A DNA stretch of 64,000 bases from Myxococcales bacterium (GCA_009692425.1 SHZF01000008.1:62001-126000), one strand, 5' to 3'. Numbered from the stretch's first letter, positions 1 to 9,718 are shown. Notes: generated by a model not told the origin, from the letters alone. Numbers and translations are program-made.

Positions 1-676
1 CCTCCAGCGCGGCGAGCGCGGCAGGATACGCGAGGTCCAGAAAAGGCCAATCTGTTTCGACGAGCAACCGGTCGGCACGGACGGTGCGGGCCACGGCCGC
101 CCGGCGGGCTTCGTCTTCGCGCGGCTCAAGCGCCAGCGAGATGCACAAGCCGAGGCGCTCGTACGCTCCGACGAGGTCCGCCGGACCCGAATAGCGGTGC
201 ACGACGCCCCCGTGGGGCACGCCCACGGCCGCCAACTCCTGCAGCGCGTGCCCGTGCCAGCCCACGACATGGAGCACGACCGGCAGGCCGACCGCGCGCG
301 CCAGTTCGAGCCCGCGCCGAAGCCCACGGCGCTGTTCAGCCGGCCCCGCCAGTTGCTTGCGGGTGCGGTCGAGGCCGATTTCGCCCACGGCCCGCACGTC
401 GGACTCCCGGCAGTCGGCGGCGAGCGCGGTCCAGGCGGCTTCCTGTTCGGCAGGATCCGGGTGTTCCACCAGCCACCACGGGTGCAGCCCCGCCGCCCGG
501 CCGACACCCGCAACGTCGCGACACACGGCACGCTGTGTCGCCGTCCGCTCAGGTCCATAGCCTGCCGCCAACGCGCCCGGCCACCCTGCGGCGCGCAGGC
601 GGAGCAACTCAGCCACCAGAGCGGCAGTGTCGCCGCCGGGGTCGTCAAAGTGGGCATGGCTGTCGAAGGCGAACAT
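1..676 (-). CDS. TatD-family metal-dependent hydrolase (C-terminus beyond window edge)
   Basis: TatD enzymes are TIM-barrel, divalent-metal nucleases or hydrolases acting in the cytoplasm. The first 225 residues are visible and the C-terminus runs off the left edge. Metal-ligand motifs appear in family order: N-terminal DSHAHFDD, GEIGLD near residue 105, HVVGWHGH, an HRYSG stretch replacing the usual HCFSG, and ETDWPFL close to the edge. The ATG at 674-676 puts the DSHAH motif at residues 5-9, the normal TatD position. A Cys-rich lipoprotein gene lies 47 bp upstream on the same strand, so the two may be cotranscribed. The family is clear; the substrate is not known. Confidence 0.88.
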   Translation of the reverse strand, partial: MFAFDSHAHFDDPGGDTAALVAELLRLRAAGWPGALAAGYGPERTATQRAVCRDVAGVGRAAGLHPWWLVEHPDPAEQEAAWTALAADCRESDVRAVGEIGLDRTRKQLAGPAEQRRGLRRGLELARAVGLPVVLHVVGWHGHALQELAAVGVPHGGVVHRYSGPADLVGAYERLGLCISLALEPREDEARRAAVARTVRADRLLVETDWPFLDLAYPAALAALE

Positions 677-723
677 GGGCGGAGACCCTGAACTGGCGAG
701 CGCGTGGTGTGCCAGTTACTCGG

Positions 724-3015
724 TCAGCAGCCGCAGCCGTACTTGTCCGGGCAGCAGTCGCCAAACGTGTCGCAGGCCGCGTCGCACCAGCACCCGCCCG
801 CGCCCTGATCGGCACACGTGCCCTTGCAACTGTTTGCCTTGTCGTGGCCGCACGGGGCGCAGCCGGACTTCAGGTAGTCGCTGCAGCAGTCCCCGATCTT
901 CAAGCACAGGGCGTCGCACCAGCAGGCGCCGAGGCCCTGGCCGCCGCACTTGCCGAGACACGTGCCGGAGGGAGGCACCTTGCACTCGCCGCCGGTCGCC
1001 GTCGCCGCGCACAGGGTGCCTGGCCCGCAGGTCTTGACGGTCGTCCACATCGACCAGACGACAGCGCCATTGCAGGCATTCTTGCCGTCGCAACTCGCCG
1101 TGCCGGTGCGGCTCTGCAACGCGGTGCTGGCACATTGCCACTGGGTCGTGGCAGCCCCGCACGCCGTTCCGGCCGACTTGGGATACGTCTTGGCCACGTC
1201 GCAACACTCGCCGCTCGTGCACCCGCACTGTGCGGCGAAGCCCTTGCAGCAGTCCTTCGACGCCGTGCACGCCGCGTCGCACCAACACGTACCGTCCTTG
1301 GCCTGGCCGCCGCAGGCCCCGTCGCAGGTGCCGGTCGGACCCACGGCGACGCACGCGGGCAACTGGCCCGAGCCGGTCGCCGTGCACACGGTGTTCGCCG
1401 CACACGACTTGACCGTCGTCCAAGCGCCAACCGCAGCCGTCGTGGGCGAGCACGCGTCTGGACCGGTCCCGGTGCAGCCCGGCGTCGTCACGCGCTGCAT
1501 CACCTTGGCACCTTCGCACTTGTATTCGGTCGCGAGCACGGCATCGCCGCACGCAGTCTTGGCAGGTTTGACGGTTTGTGTCGCCACGTTGCAGCAGGTG
1601 CCCGCCGTGCAGCAGCCCGGGTTGTCCGTGACCGTGCATACGTGTTGGGCGACGTTGCACGCTGCAGTCTTGCACGCGCCCGGGGCGTCGCAGTCTGCGT
1701 CCGACAGGCAGCAGCCCGGCTTTGGCGCGCCGGCGCACGCTTTTGTCGCGCTGCACGCATCGTCGTAGGTGCACGCTTCGCCGTCGTCGCAGAAGGCGCC
1801 CGGGTCGGCGGACCACTGCGTCGGGGACTTCGCCGGCACGCACAAGGCACACTCGTTCGTCGCTGCGGAGTCTCCTGCCACGTAGCACGCACCCGCGATG
1901 AGGCAGGAGCCGGGCTTGACCGCCAGCCCGCACGCGCCGACGGCCGGGTCGCAAGTCGCCTGCTGGCACGGGAGCGAGGCCGGGCAGGTCTTCGCAACGA
2001 TCGTGCACGTGCCCGTCGCCACCGTGCACGAATCGGTCGTGCACTTGTTACCGTCGTCACAGTCTACAGCCTTCGTGCAGCAGCCGGCCTTCTTCTTGAG
2101 CCCGCACACGCCGGTCGCCACATCGCAGTTCGGCAAGTCGCAGGTGCCGGGCGCCGGGCACGCGCTGTCGGCAGTGCAGCACGCGGGCTTGGGGGTCCAT
2201 GCCGTCGTCGAGGCCTTCGACTTGCACACTGCGCACGGCTTGGCGGGCTGGGCCGCGCCATCATTCCAGCACGCCCCATCGATCAGGCACGACCCTGCTT
2301 GCAGCGCGTGCGCACAGGCGCCGCTGCCGGCGGTGCATGAATCCGTGGTGCAATCCGTCCCGTCGTCGCAGACCTTGGCCTTGCCCACGCAGAGGCCCGC
2401 CGTGCATTTGTCGCTGACGCTGCAAGCGTTATCATCATCGCAAGCGCCACCTGCGGGCTTGGCGTGCACGACGCAGCAGCCCGTCTCGCACGCGACCTCG
2501 TCGCACGGTCCCGGGGCCGCGCCGCAGTCGGAGTCTGCCGTGCACGCCTGGAGGTCGCAGGTCGGCACCGCGTCCGCGTCGGGATTGGCGCCGGCGTAGG
2601 AGTCCATGCCGGAGTCGGTCGGCGCTCCCGCTTCGCCGTCGCCTGCGCCTACCTTGGTGTCGGGGCCGCGCGAACCGTCGAGCGCGCTGGGCACCGTGAC
2701 GTCTCCCTTGACGCCTTCTGCCGCGTCGGCTCCCGGCGGCGAGCCCTCCTGGCCGGGGTCCGCGCCGAAGTCTCCGCGCGCTCCACTTCCCGCGCCGGCA
2801 TCGATCACCTTCTGCTGCCCAGCGTCTGCCTTCGGGGCGCGGAACGGCGAGCCATCGGTGGCGCCAACGTCAGTCGCAAAACGCGCGATGCGCACCTCGG
2901 CACCCGAAGGCGCAACGGGACCGGCGTCGAGCCCATAGCTGCTGCACCCGGCCACGAAGGCCAAGGCGGCGAGCGCCCGTGTAGCGGCAGCGACTGCTGT
3001 ACGCGATGGCTCCAT
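724..3015 (-). CDS. Cys-rich lipoprotein with CDDG repeats and three somatomedin-B-like domains
   Basis: This is a predicted outer-surface lipoprotein of 763 aa. The chosen ATG (3013-3015) gives a short charged n-region, a hydrophobic stretch and the lipobox LAFVAGC. An in-frame ATG at 3081 would put 22 non-signal residues ahead of it. After a low-complexity Asp/Gly/Ala spacer (about residues 25-170) come repeats of the form CDD.N.CS.SD.C....C, common in myxobacterial surface proteins. The C-terminal third holds three copies of a pattern like C..(A/K)CG.Q....CWCD..C....DCC..., which matches the eukaryotic somatomedin-B fold signature. These alternate with two units containing W.TVK(S/T)C. Function is unknown; adhesion or matrix binding is an inference. 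Confidence 0.85.
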   Translation of the reverse strand: MEPSRTAVAAATRALAALAFVAGCSSYGLDAGPVAPSGAEVRIARFATDVGATDGSPFRAPKADAGQQKVIDAGAGSGARGDFGADPGQEGSPPGADAAEGVKGDVTVPSALDGSRGPDTKVGAGDGEAGAPTDSGMDSYAGANPDADAVPTCDLQACTADSDCGAAPGPCDEVACETGCCVVHAKPAGGACDDDNACSVSDKCTAGLCVGKAKVCDDGTDCTTDSCTAGSGACAHALQAGSCLIDGACWNDGAAQPAKPCAVCKSKASTTAWTPKPACCTADSACPAPGTCDLPNCDVATGVCGLKKKAGCCTKAVDCDDGNKCTTDSCTVATGTCTIVAKTCPASLPCQQATCDPAVGACGLAVKPGSCLIAGACYVAGDSAATNECALCVPAKSPTQWSADPGAFCDDGEACTYDDACSATKACAGAPKPGCCLSDADCDAPGACKTAACNVAQHVCTVTDNPGCCTAGTCCNVATQTVKPAKTACGDAVLATEYKCEGAKVMQRVTTPGCTGTGPDACSPTTAAVGAWTTVKSCAANTVCTATGSGQLPACVAVGPTGTCDGACGGQAKDGTCWCDAACTASKDCCKGFAAQCGCTSGECCDVAKTYPKSAGTACGAATTQWQCASTALQSRTGTASCDGKNACNGAVVWSMWTTVKTCGPGTLCAATATGGECKVPPSGTCLGKCGGQGLGACWCDALCLKIGDCCSDYLKSGCAPCGHDKANSCKGTCADQGAGGCWCDAACDTFGDCCPDKYGCGC

Positions 3016-3144
3016 CCGTCGCCCCGAACCCGGCCCTGCTCCCCACAGGACGTGAGACGATACCGGATCGCAAGGTCGCATGGCTACAGAATTCTCCGTC
3101 GCAGGCCCGCTGGACGCTCGGATCGGGATACGCGAGCCCCGCCC

Positions 3145-3176
3145 TTGACAATCTTGTGCCTGGCGCTGACTATTTT
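3145..3176 (+). promoter_or_regulatory. Possible sigma-70 type promoter of metK
   Basis: TTGACA at 3145-3150 is a perfect -35. The best AT-rich -10 candidates are TATTTT at 3171-3176 (20-base spacer, long) or GACTAT at 3168-3173 (17-base spacer, weak match). A ribosome-binding GGAGGG lies about 10 bases before the metK ATG. I looked for a SAM-riboswitch-like fold in 3016-3210 and saw none I could support. Confidence 0.35.
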
Positions 3177-3210
3177 ACCCCTTTTCGGCTCCCGGAGGGC
3201 CTGCTCGACC

Positions 3211-4398
3211 ATGCGCGATTTTACCTTCACGAGCGAGTCCGTCACCGCCGGGCATCCCGACAAGATCGCGGACCAGGTCTCCGACGCCATCTTGGACGCC
3301 ATCTTGGAGCAGGACCCCGAGGCACGCGTCGCCTGCGAGACGTTGGTCACGACCGGCCTCGCGCTCATCGCCGGCGAGATCACAACGACCGGCTACGTCG
3401 ACATGCCGGGCGTGGTGCGCCGCACGATCAAGGACATCGGCTACGACGACCCGCGCGATCGTTTCGATGGCGACACGTGCGCGGTGCTGACAAGCATCGG
3501 CAAGCAGTCGCCTGACATCAGCGTCGGCGTCACGGCGCTCGGCACCCACGAACAGGGCGCGGGCGACCAAGGCCTGATGTTCGGATATGCCTGTGATCAT
3601 ACAGACGAACTGATGCCGTTGCCCATCACGCTCGCCCACCGCCTGACGCGCCGCCTGGAAGATCAGATGCGCAGTGGTGCCTTGCCGTGGCTGCGGCCCG
3701 ACGGCAAGAGCCAGGTTTCCGTGCGCTACGAAGACGGTCGGCCCGTCGCAATCGACGCCGTCGTGGTCAGCACGATGCACCGCCCCTCGATCTCGACCGA
3801 AGATCTGCGCGCCGCGGTGCTGGCCCACATCGTCACGCCGGTGCTGCCTGGCGAACTGCTGCACGCCGGCACGAAGTATCACATCAACCCCACGGGCATG
3901 TTCGTGATCGGTGGACCGCACGGCGATTGTGGCCTGACCGGTCGCAAGATCATCGTCGACACGTACGGCGGGTGGGGTCGCCACGGCGGCGGCGCGTTCT
4001 CCGGCAAGGACCCGTCGAAGGTCGATCGGTCCGCGTGCTACTACGCCCGCTACGTCGCGAAGAACATCGTCGCAGCAGGCCTGGCGCGCGAATGCGAGGT
4101 GCAGGTTTCCTATGCAATCGGCGTCGCGCGGCCGACGAGTGTCAAGGTTGACTGCTACGGCTCGGAGACGGTCGCCCCGAAGCGGATCGAAGACGCCGTC
4201 GCCGACGTATTCGACTTCCGCCCGGCGCGGATCATCGAGCAGTTGGGCCTCAAGCGGCCAATCTATCTCAAGACGGCGGCAGGCGGTCACTTTGGCCGCG
4301 TCGATGCCGGCTTCGCCTGGGAACGCACCGACCGGGTCGACGCGCTGCGCAACGCGGTCAACCACGGCAGCGTGCGTGCGGCGGCCAGCCTGCCTTGA
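3211..4398 (+). CDS. metK: S-adenosylmethionine synthetase
   Basis: This cytoplasmic enzyme makes S-adenosylmethionine from ATP and methionine, supplying methyl groups to methyltransferases such as the TrmN6-like gene nearby. The 395-aa product is full length and carries the family motifs: [15 protein letters not shown] near the N-terminus, the ATP-binding [12 protein letters not shown] region near residue 120, and the phosphate-binding [16 protein letters not shown] loop near residue 260. The usual EQSPDI segment reads KQSPDI. The ATG follows a GGAGGG ribosome-binding site. The gene stands ahead of the ribosomal pair rplM-rpsI, which has its own promoter. Confidence 0.97.
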   Translation: MRDFTFTSESVTAGHPDKIADQVSDAILDAILEQDPEARVACETLVTTGLALIAGEITTTGYVDMPGVVRRTIKDIGYDDPRDRFDGDTCAVLTSIGKQSPDISVGVTALGTHEQGAGDQGLMFGYACDHTDELMPLPITLAHRLTRRLEDQMRSGALPWLRPDGKSQVSVRYEDGRPVAIDAVVVSTMHRPSISTEDLRAAVLAHIVTPVLPGELLHAGTKYHINPTGMFVIGGPHGDCGLTGRKIIVDTYGGWGRHGGGAFSGKDPSKVDRSACYYARYVAKNIVAAGLARECEVQVSYAIGVARPTSVKVDCYGSETVAPKRIEDAVADVFDFRPARIIEQLGLKRPIYLKTAAGGHFGRVDAGFAWERTDRVDALRNAVNHGSVRAAASLP

Positions 4399-4421
4399 TC
4401 GGTCGCTGTGCGAAAACAACC

Positions 4422-4451
4422 TTGACACGGCAGGCTGTACGTACCTAGACT
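4422..4451 (+). promoter_or_regulatory. Sigma-70 type promoter of rplM-rpsI
   Basis: TTGACA (4422-4427), an 18-base spacer and TAGACT (4446-4451) lie between the metK stop and rplM. Transcription would begin near 4458, giving a leader of about 55 bases. Confidence 0.7.
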
Positions 4452-4512
4452 GCCGCCCCCTTGCGCCACGCCCGATGCCCGGGTGCGCGCGCGGACGAAC
4501 GAGGACGCTCCC

Positions 4513-4953
4513 ATGGCACTGACCAAGCAAACCGCGAGCTTGCGCGCCCAGGACGTGCCGCACAATTGGCACGTGATCGATCTCAAGGAGGCCGTGCTCG
4601 GGCGCGCCGCCGTCAAGATCGCCGACCTGCTGCGCGGCAAGAACAAGCCGAGCTATACGCCGAACGGCATGGTGGGCGACTTCGTCGTCGTCATCAACGC
4701 GGGCGATGCGAAGCTGACCGGCAACAAGATGGAATCGAAGATGTACCGCCACCACACACAATTTGTGGGCGGCCTCAAGTCGCAACCGGCGCGCATCTAC
4801 TTCCAGCGCAACAGCACCGAGGCCGTGCGCCGTGCGGTGTGGGGCATGCTGCCCAAGGGGCCGATGGGGCGCCGCCTCATCACGCACCTGAAGGTGTACG
4901 CGGGCGCGGTGCATCCGCATCAGGCCCAGAACCCCGTCCCGTTCGCGGTCTAG
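4513..4953 (+). CDS. rplM: 50S ribosomal protein L13
   Basis: L13 is an early-assembly protein of the large subunit that binds 23S rRNA. The 146-aa product has the expected length and conserved segments: W.VID..... LGR.A..IA.LLRGK near residues 18-45, GDFVVVINA, and MLPKG.MGR near residue 110. The ATG is preceded by GAGGACG. It is followed after 25 bases by rpsI, the near-universal bacterial rplM-rpsI pair, and is driven by the promoter just upstream. Confidence 0.97.
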   Translation: MALTKQTASLRAQDVPHNWHVIDLKEAVLGRAAVKIADLLRGKNKPSYTPNGMVGDFVVVINAGDAKLTGNKMESKMYRHHTQFVGGLKSQPARIYFQRNSTEAVRRAVWGMLPKGPMGRRLITHLKVYAGAVHPHQAQNPVPFAV

Positions 4954-4978
4954 CCCCCACCTCCCGCCAGGAATGAAC

Positions 4979-5404
4979 ATGTCCACCACTCGCCGCGTCA
5001 CCGAATCCAACGCACCCGCCAAGCGCTGGTACGCCACCGGGCGCCGCAAGGAAGCCACGGCGCGGGTCTACCTCGCCGCCGGCTCTGGCAAGATCGTCAT
5101 CAATGAGCGCGTCGCGGGCGAGTTCCTGCGCCGCCCGTCGCTGGAAATGCTGCTGGCCGAGCCCTTCGAGGTGGTCGAGCGCAAGGACCTGTTCGATGTC
5201 CATGCGACCGTTGCCGGTGGTGGAATTTCGGGCCAGGCGGGAGCCATCCGCCATGGCATCGCGCGAGCCCTGACCGTGTGCGACCTCGAGATGCGCCCGG
5301 CGCTCAAGCGGGCCGGCATGCTCACGCGCGACCCACGTGCCAAGGAGCGCAAGAAGTACGGTCGCGTCGCGGCACGGGCCCGCTTCCAGTTCTCGAAGCG
5401 CTAG
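4979..5404 (+). CDS. rpsI: 30S ribosomal protein S9
   Basis: S9 is a small-subunit head protein whose C-terminal tail reaches the P-site tRNA. The ORF has the family motifs [30 protein letters not shown], and the terminal FQFSKR that contacts the ribosomal P site. Two ATGs six bases apart are possible (4973 and 4979). I chose 4979 (141 aa) because AGGA at 4969-4972 then has a usable spacing, whereas it abuts 4973. The gene is cotranscribed with rplM. Confidence 0.96.
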   Translation: MSTTRRVTESNAPAKRWYATGRRKEATARVYLAAGSGKIVINERVAGEFLRRPSLEMLLAEPFEVVERKDLFDVHATVAGGGISGQAGAIRHGIARALTVCDLEMRPALKRAGMLTRDPRAKERKKYGRVAARARFQFSKR

Positions 5405-5444
5405 TACGTGGCCATTCGGCTGCGGCCGTGCGGCTGTGCCGGTT

Positions 5445-5499
<55 letters not shown>

Positions 5500-5517
<18 letters not shown>

Positions 5518-6177
5518 ACCCACCGGACCGGGCCTCGGGCCCGGTTCGCGTTTTTGAGTGCCGCACGCGTGCGGATCGTGGGCCTCCTTGGAGTTCGGGA
5601 TGTCTGGGCGGTGTGGAACGTCCGGCCGCCGCAAGATGTCGGGGCGCCACTGGCCCGGCGAGCCCCGTTCGAGGCCGCGCAATGGTACCCGGCTCTGCCG
5701 CCACGAGGTGAGGCGCGCCCCGTCACCTTCCCCGTCGCGCCGCTCCAAGCTGACGCCCACAGGCACCTTCGGTCCCGGCCGTGCCCGCAGCCACTGCGCG
5801 ACGTCGATCGCACTGCCGCGCCACAAGAGTTCGAGTCGCCCGGCCCGATCGGGCAAGCGCATGCCGGGAACCTGGATCGCAGCGAACTGCCCGAGCGGCG
5901 TGCACAGCGCTACCTCGCCTGCCGCCACCCACGGCCGCGCCGGTCGCAGCAGGGGCGCCGCCGTGCCGTTCGGCAGTAGCAGTCGGAGATCGGCCAGCGC
6001 GACCGGTGTCGGCCCGAGGTTGGCCAGTTCGACATACTCGCCGGCCCGGTCGTCGAGCAGCAGCGGCGCGGGTTGCACCTCCGTGATCCACAGCCGCGGG
6101 GTAGGCCCAGGCTGTGCGAACCCGAGCGCTGGCCCGAGCCCAATCCATACAAGCGCCGCAAGCACAGTGCTTCGCAT
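5500..6177 (-). CDS. Exported lamin-tail-domain protein
   Basis: The 225-aa product begins with a clear signal peptide (MRSTVLAALVWIGLG then PALGFAQ), so it is exported. Residues about 28-125 match a lamin-tail (LTD) domain: W.TEVQPAP..L.D..GEYVELANLG.TPV.L.DL..LL. These are beta-sandwich modules often found in secreted proteins of myxobacteria and Bacteroidetes. The C-terminal 60 residues are basic and low in structure. The stop codon lies inside the T-loop of the tRNA on the other strand, so the last part is antisense to the terminator and tRNA. AAGGAGAC supplies the ribosome-binding site, and a consensus sigma-54 promoter lies about 60 bases upstream. Substrate or partner is unknown. Confidence 0.8.
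5527..5555 (+). terminator. Rho-independent terminator after the tRNA
   Basis: A perfect 8-bp stem, ACCGGGCC (5527-5534) and GGCCCGGT (5538-5545), closes a TCG loop. TCGCG and then TTTTT (5551-5555) follow. It would end the rplM-rpsI-tRNA transcript. Confidence 0.75.
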
Positions 6178-6236
6178 CGAAGTCTCCTTTTCCGCACGGG
6201 TCGACCCGCAGGCCGCGGCGGATGTCGATGCCTACT

Positions 6237-6252
6237 TGCAAGATGCGTGCCA
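6237..6252 (-). promoter_or_regulatory. Sigma-54 promoter (-24/-12) of the lamin-tail gene
   Basis: On the minus strand the sequence reads TGGCACGCATCTTGCA, an exact match to TGGCACG-N4-TTGCW with GG and GC separated by 10 bases. Initiation about 12 bases further on would give a leader of about 45-50 bases before the ATG of the exported lamin-tail protein. The rest of the intergenic stretch 6178-6558 holds the divergent sigma-70 promoter and no other feature I can support. Confidence 0.75.
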
Positions 6253-6451
6253 GCCATGGTGTCCTGGAATTGCTCAGATCTTTCGGTCACACCTGCCGGG
6301 TCCGTCTCGCACGCCGGTGAGACGCCGCGCGGGGGTGAGACGGCGATCGATGGACGTGACGCCCGGCTGCGGGGCGATCGCGACGCCAGACGAGACGGCG
6401 CGCGCCACCGAGGACATCGGCAAACCGTGTAAAGCAAGCCCACCCCGCGCC

Positions 6452-6479
6452 TTGACACCCACCCCATGCGCCCTACAAT
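6452..6479 (+). promoter_or_regulatory. Sigma-70 type promoter of the PEGA protein gene
   Basis: TTGACA (6452-6457), a 16-base spacer and TACAAT (6474-6479) form a near-consensus promoter. It lies about 80 bases before the ATG at 6559. Confidence 0.75.
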
Positions 6480-6558
6480 CCGCCGCGATACCGCGCGCCG
6501 TCGACCTCGCGAGAGCCTTCGCGTTGCTCGACCTGCCGCCTCTGCTTCGAGGACCCTG

Positions 6559-8070
6559 ATGCCCCCGCGCTTCCGAACGTTGGCCCTGCACGTGCTGCTC
6601 CTGCTGGCGGCCCTGCAAGCTGCGGTCGCCGCGCCCGCCGTGGCCGCGGACGGCGACGTGGAGCGCACGATCGCGGTCCTCGAACTGCGCACGGGCGCCG
6701 ATGCGAGCAGCCAGACGACGGACTACCTGCGCGAGGTCGTGGCCGCGTTCAAGGATAAAAAACCGGGCGATTTCATCCTCGTGCCGATGGACAAGCTCGC
6801 CGGCAAGCTGGGTCGCAGCCGCGATCAGGTACCCGGCGCCGTGACGGAGGACCGCAAGAAGCAACTCGCGGAAGCCAAGAAGAAGGGGATCAGCTACCTT
6901 GACAATGCCGACGCCGCCAACGCCATCAAGGCCTTGTCGGCGGCCGAGCGCGCCTATGGTTCGGCATTGGCGGCCCCCGGTGCCGACGAGACCCTGCGCA
7001 AGGATTACCTCGACGTGCTGGCGCAACTTGCCACGGCTTATGTCGTCGCCAAGGACAACGACGCGGCGGTCGAGGTGTTTCGCATCGTGATCACGACCTT
7101 TGGCCTGAAGGCGCCGGTCACGGACGACTTCTACCGGCCCGACGTCGTCGAGAAGTTCCAGAGGGTGGTCAAGGAGACGAACACGCTGCAGAAGGGCTCG
7201 CTCGACGTGTCGTCGACGCCGCTCGGCGCCCGCATCATCTTGTCGGGTGGCGATCGCGGGGCGACGCCGGGCCAGGTTGCGGACCTGATCGCGGGTACCT
7301 ATGCGTTGCGGCTCCAGCACGGATCGAGCACGTCGCTGCTGCACCGGGTCAAGATCAACGGCGGACAGAACACAAAGATCAACATCGACGTGCCGTTTGA
7401 GAGCCACCTCGTGCTCGACGGGCCGAGCGTCGGCCTCACCTACGCCGACCTCGACGCGGCGAAGCTGCGGCTGGAAAACGACGCGGTGGTGTTGGGGCGC
7501 GACCTCGAAGTCAACCTCGTGGTGCTGTTGGGCGTCATCGACCAGAAGCTCGTGACGTATGTGGTCGACGTCTCGCAGGGCAAGGTCGAGCGTAGCTTCC
7601 AGGTCAAGGTGCCGCAGGTCGGCGTGTCGCCGCGCGCGATCACTCGGGCGATCGAGACGATCCTCGGCAAGGAAGGGGCTGCGGCCCCGGCCCCGGCCCC
7701 GGCGACCGACCCCTGGTACACGTACACGCCCGGTGTCGCAGCGGGCGGTGCGGGAGCCGTCGCGTTGATTGTCGGCCTCGTGTTCTCCCCGGCGATTTTC
7801 GCCATTGAAGCCAAGAACGAGGCCGAAAAAGCCAGCCTCGAATCGAACCGCACGATTGCGGGAGCCACGTTGGCCATCGGCGCGATCCTGGGCGGGGTGG
7901 CAGGCTACCTGTTCTGGAACCGGTCGAATGTGGCAACTGCGGCAGAACAAGCGGGCAGCCCTGCCCCAGTCGGGTTGCCGCCGGCAGCGTTCGGCTTCGC
8001 GCCGGTGCACTTTGGTTCGGTACCTGCGCAGACTGCCGCGTTGCCGTCCCCTTTCGCCCCCGCCCGCTGA
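6559..8070 (+). CDS. Membrane-anchored PEGA-domain protein
   Basis: The 503-aa product starts with a signal peptide (LALHVLLLLAALQAAVAAPAVAA). Residues 30-200 form an alpha-helical, TPR-like region. A PEGA segment follows near 213-270 (GSLDVSSTPLGARI.L.GG..G.TP), then a region resembling the sigma-G/CsgG-type envelope proteins only loosely. Two C-terminal hydrophobic helices lie at about 392-415 and 432-453. PEGA domains are short surface-exposed beta units common in myxobacterial lipoproteins and S-layer-linked proteins. The ATG at 6559 follows GAGGA; an upstream in-frame ATG (6466) overlaps the promoter and is unlikely. Function is unknown; an envelope role is inferred. Confidence 0.8.
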   Translation: MPPRFRTLALHVLLLLAALQAAVAAPAVAADGDVERTIAVLELRTGADASSQTTDYLREVVAAFKDKKPGDFILVPMDKLAGKLGRSRDQVPGAVTEDRKKQLAEAKKKGISYLDNADAANAIKALSAAERAYGSALAAPGADETLRKDYLDVLAQLATAYVVAKDNDAAVEVFRIVITTFGLKAPVTDDFYRPDVVEKFQRVVKETNTLQKGSLDVSSTPLGARIILSGGDRGATPGQVADLIAGTYALRLQHGSSTSLLHRVKINGGQNTKINIDVPFESHLVLDGPSVGLTYADLDAAKLRLENDAVVLGRDLEVNLVVLLGVIDQKLVTYVVDVSQGKVERSFQVKVPQVGVSPRAITRAIETILGKEGAAAPAPAPATDPWYTYTPGVAAGGAGAVALIVGLVFSPAIFAIEAKNEAEKASLESNRTIAGATLAIGAILGGVAGYLFWNRSNVATAAEQAGSPAPVGLPPAAFGFAPVHFGSVPAQTAALPSPFAPAR

Positions 8071-8104
8071 GCCGGGCTATCGGCGCGGGCTGAGCTACTC
8101 CTTC

Positions 8105-8710
8105 GTGCGCGTGGTCGATGTCAACGAGGCCGTCGCCTTGCTGGAGCAGGGCCACCTCGTCGTGCATCCCACCGAGGGCGTCTACGGCATCGCGGCAGAC
8201 GCCTACAGCGCCGTGGGTTTGGACCGCATCGAAGCCCTGAAGGGACGCGTGGCGGGTCGCGGCTGGGTGCTGGTGGCGTCCACCGGCGCAGGGGCGCGGG
8301 CGTGGCTGGCACCGGACCCGCTCGTGCAACTGGCCCTCGAACACCCTTGGAGTGGCCCGGTGACGGTCATCGCCCGCGCCGCCGTGGAGGCTCCCCGGCG
8401 CGTCGTCGCTGCCGACGGCTTTGCGGCCCTGCGCATCGATCGGCACCCGGTCGTGGCCTCTCTCGGCGCGCGGCTGTTGCGGCCCTGGGTCACGACCAGC
8501 CTCAACGACACGGGGCAACCTCCTTGCCACGACGTGACCGCGCTGCCGCTCCACCTCGTTCAAGCCCTGGCCGCGGTCTGCGATGGCCCTCCGCGACCGC
8601 GCGGCCGCGCATCCACCCTCATCCGCTGGGACGCGGGCCGCCTGACCGTGGTGCGTGCAGGTGACGTGACGCCCGACGAATTGCGCGCGGTCCTCGGCGA
8701 GGTGGGGTGA
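8105..8710 (+). CDS. YrdC/Sua5-domain protein, threonylcarbamoyl-AMP synthase-like
   Basis: YrdC-domain enzymes make threonylcarbamoyl-AMP from threonine, bicarbonate and ATP for the t6A modification of tRNAs that read ANN codons. The 201-aa protein has the family N-terminus (ALLEQGHLVVHPTEGVYGI), the conserved lysine-arginine block EALKGR, and an SLNDTGQPP stretch in place of the usual SAN.SG.P. I chose the GTG at 8105 because it puts the PTE motif at the usual distance from the N-terminus; there is no strong ribosome-binding site. It overlaps the next gene by GTGA. Divergence in the SAN motif leaves room for a paralogue with a different role (YciO-like). Confidence 0.82.
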   Translation: MRVVDVNEAVALLEQGHLVVHPTEGVYGIAADAYSAVGLDRIEALKGRVAGRGWVLVASTGAGARAWLAPDPLVQLALEHPWSGPVTVIARAAVEAPRRVVAADGFAALRIDRHPVVASLGARLLRPWVTTSLNDTGQPPCHDVTALPLHLVQALAAVCDGPPRPRGRASTLIRWDAGRLTVVRAGDVTPDELRAVLGEVG

Positions 8711-9477
8711 GCGCGCGCGGGCCTGAGTCGGCTCCGGTAGGCTCCGACGAAGCCATCGACGTCCTGTTTGACGGGCGTGTGCGCCTTATCCAATCGCGGC
8801 GCGGGTTTCGAACGTCCGTCGACTCGCTCGCGTTGGCCGTCTTCGCGTGTGGCGACGGCGGCGCTCCCCCAGCGACGGTACTCGACCTTGGAGCGGGCAG
8901 CGGCTTCCTGGCCGTGCTGGCCGGTCGCTGCTGGCCGACGGCGCGCCTGGTGCTTGTCGAACGGGACGCCGTGCTGGCCGAGCGTGCCGCACGCAACCTT
9001 GCACTCAACGGACTGGCTGCGCGCGCGACCGTACACTGCTGCGACGCGGCCGACCTCGCAGCGCTGGGAGTCACAGCCGACGTCGTGCTGTGCAACCCGC
9101 CGTTCTTCGTGCCAGGCCACACGGTCGCGCCGGCCCATCCGGAACGACGCGCGGCCCACTCGGAGTCGACGCTCTCGCTCGAAGGGTTTGCCATTGCAGC
9201 CGCAGCCGCCCTGGCTCCAGGCGGAAGCGCCGCATTCGTGTACCCGACCGACCGCGCGGACCGACTCGTCCAAGCGCTGGGGTGCGCCGGCCTCGGCGAC
9301 CTCGTGGTGCACAAACTGCAACACCGGACCGGCGATGGCCATGCGGTCCGCGTACTCGTGCGCGCCGGGCCCGGCTCGCTGCAAGCAAGGGACGGCGCGG
9401 GACTGGCGATGCACCCCGCCGGCGCGCTGGACAGCGTATGGAGCGACCGCTTCGCCGCGTTTCTGCGGCGGCTGTGA
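8707..9477 (+). CDS. TrmN6-like SAM-dependent adenine-N6 methyltransferase
   Basis: The protein resembles TrmN6 (YfiC), which methylates A37 of tRNA1(Val), within the wider small-RNA/protein N-methylase group. The SAM-binding loop VLDLGAGSGFLAVLA lies at about residues 58-71, an acidic ribose-binding VLVERD follows, and the catalytic NPPFF motif is at 130-134, the signature of N6-adenine or glutamine methylases. An N-terminal FRTSVDSLALA segment also fits TrmN6. The GTG start overlaps the stop of the YrdC gene (GTGA), so the two tRNA-modification-type genes are translationally coupled. The exact target base is inferred. Confidence 0.83.
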   Translation: MSARGPESAPVGSDEAIDVLFDGRVRLIQSRRGFRTSVDSLALAVFACGDGGAPPATVLDLGAGSGFLAVLAGRCWPTARLVLVERDAVLAERAARNLALNGLAARATVHCCDAADLAALGVTADVVLCNPPFFVPGHTVAPAHPERRAAHSESTLSLEGFAIAAAAALAPGGSAAFVYPTDRADRLVQALGCAGLGDLVVHKLQHRTGDGHAVRVLVRAGPGSLQARDGAGLAMHPAGALDSVWSDRFAAFLRRL

Positions 9478-9499
9478 CGGGCAGGTGCGAGTCGTTTCC

Positions 9500-9528
9500 T
9501 TGCGGAGCCCGGACCCGGATGCTAGCTT
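9500..9528 (+). promoter_or_regulatory. Weak sigma-70 type promoter before a small ORF
   Basis: TTGCGG (9500-9505), a 17-base spacer and TAGCTT (9523-9528) lie in the 241-base gap 9478-9718. Nothing else is evident in this gap. Confidence 0.3.
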
Positions 9529-9718
9529 GAAAACAGGAGGCTGGAACCGCTTGCGCAGGGCGCGAGGGTGGCCCGGCCAGAGCGTGCAGGGACCATGACG
9601 ATGGCCTTCGACCAGTGGAGATTGAACCCGGGCACGTCCCGGTGCGTCTGATCAGGCAGAACGGTCTCGGGCGCTCGGCCCGGACCCCAAAGCCGGTCGG
9701 GCCTTTCGGGAGGGCAAG

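Noticed and set aside
3016-3210. SAM riboswitch before metK
   Set aside because: No recognisable conserved core or expression-platform hairpin could be drawn in the 195-base gap.
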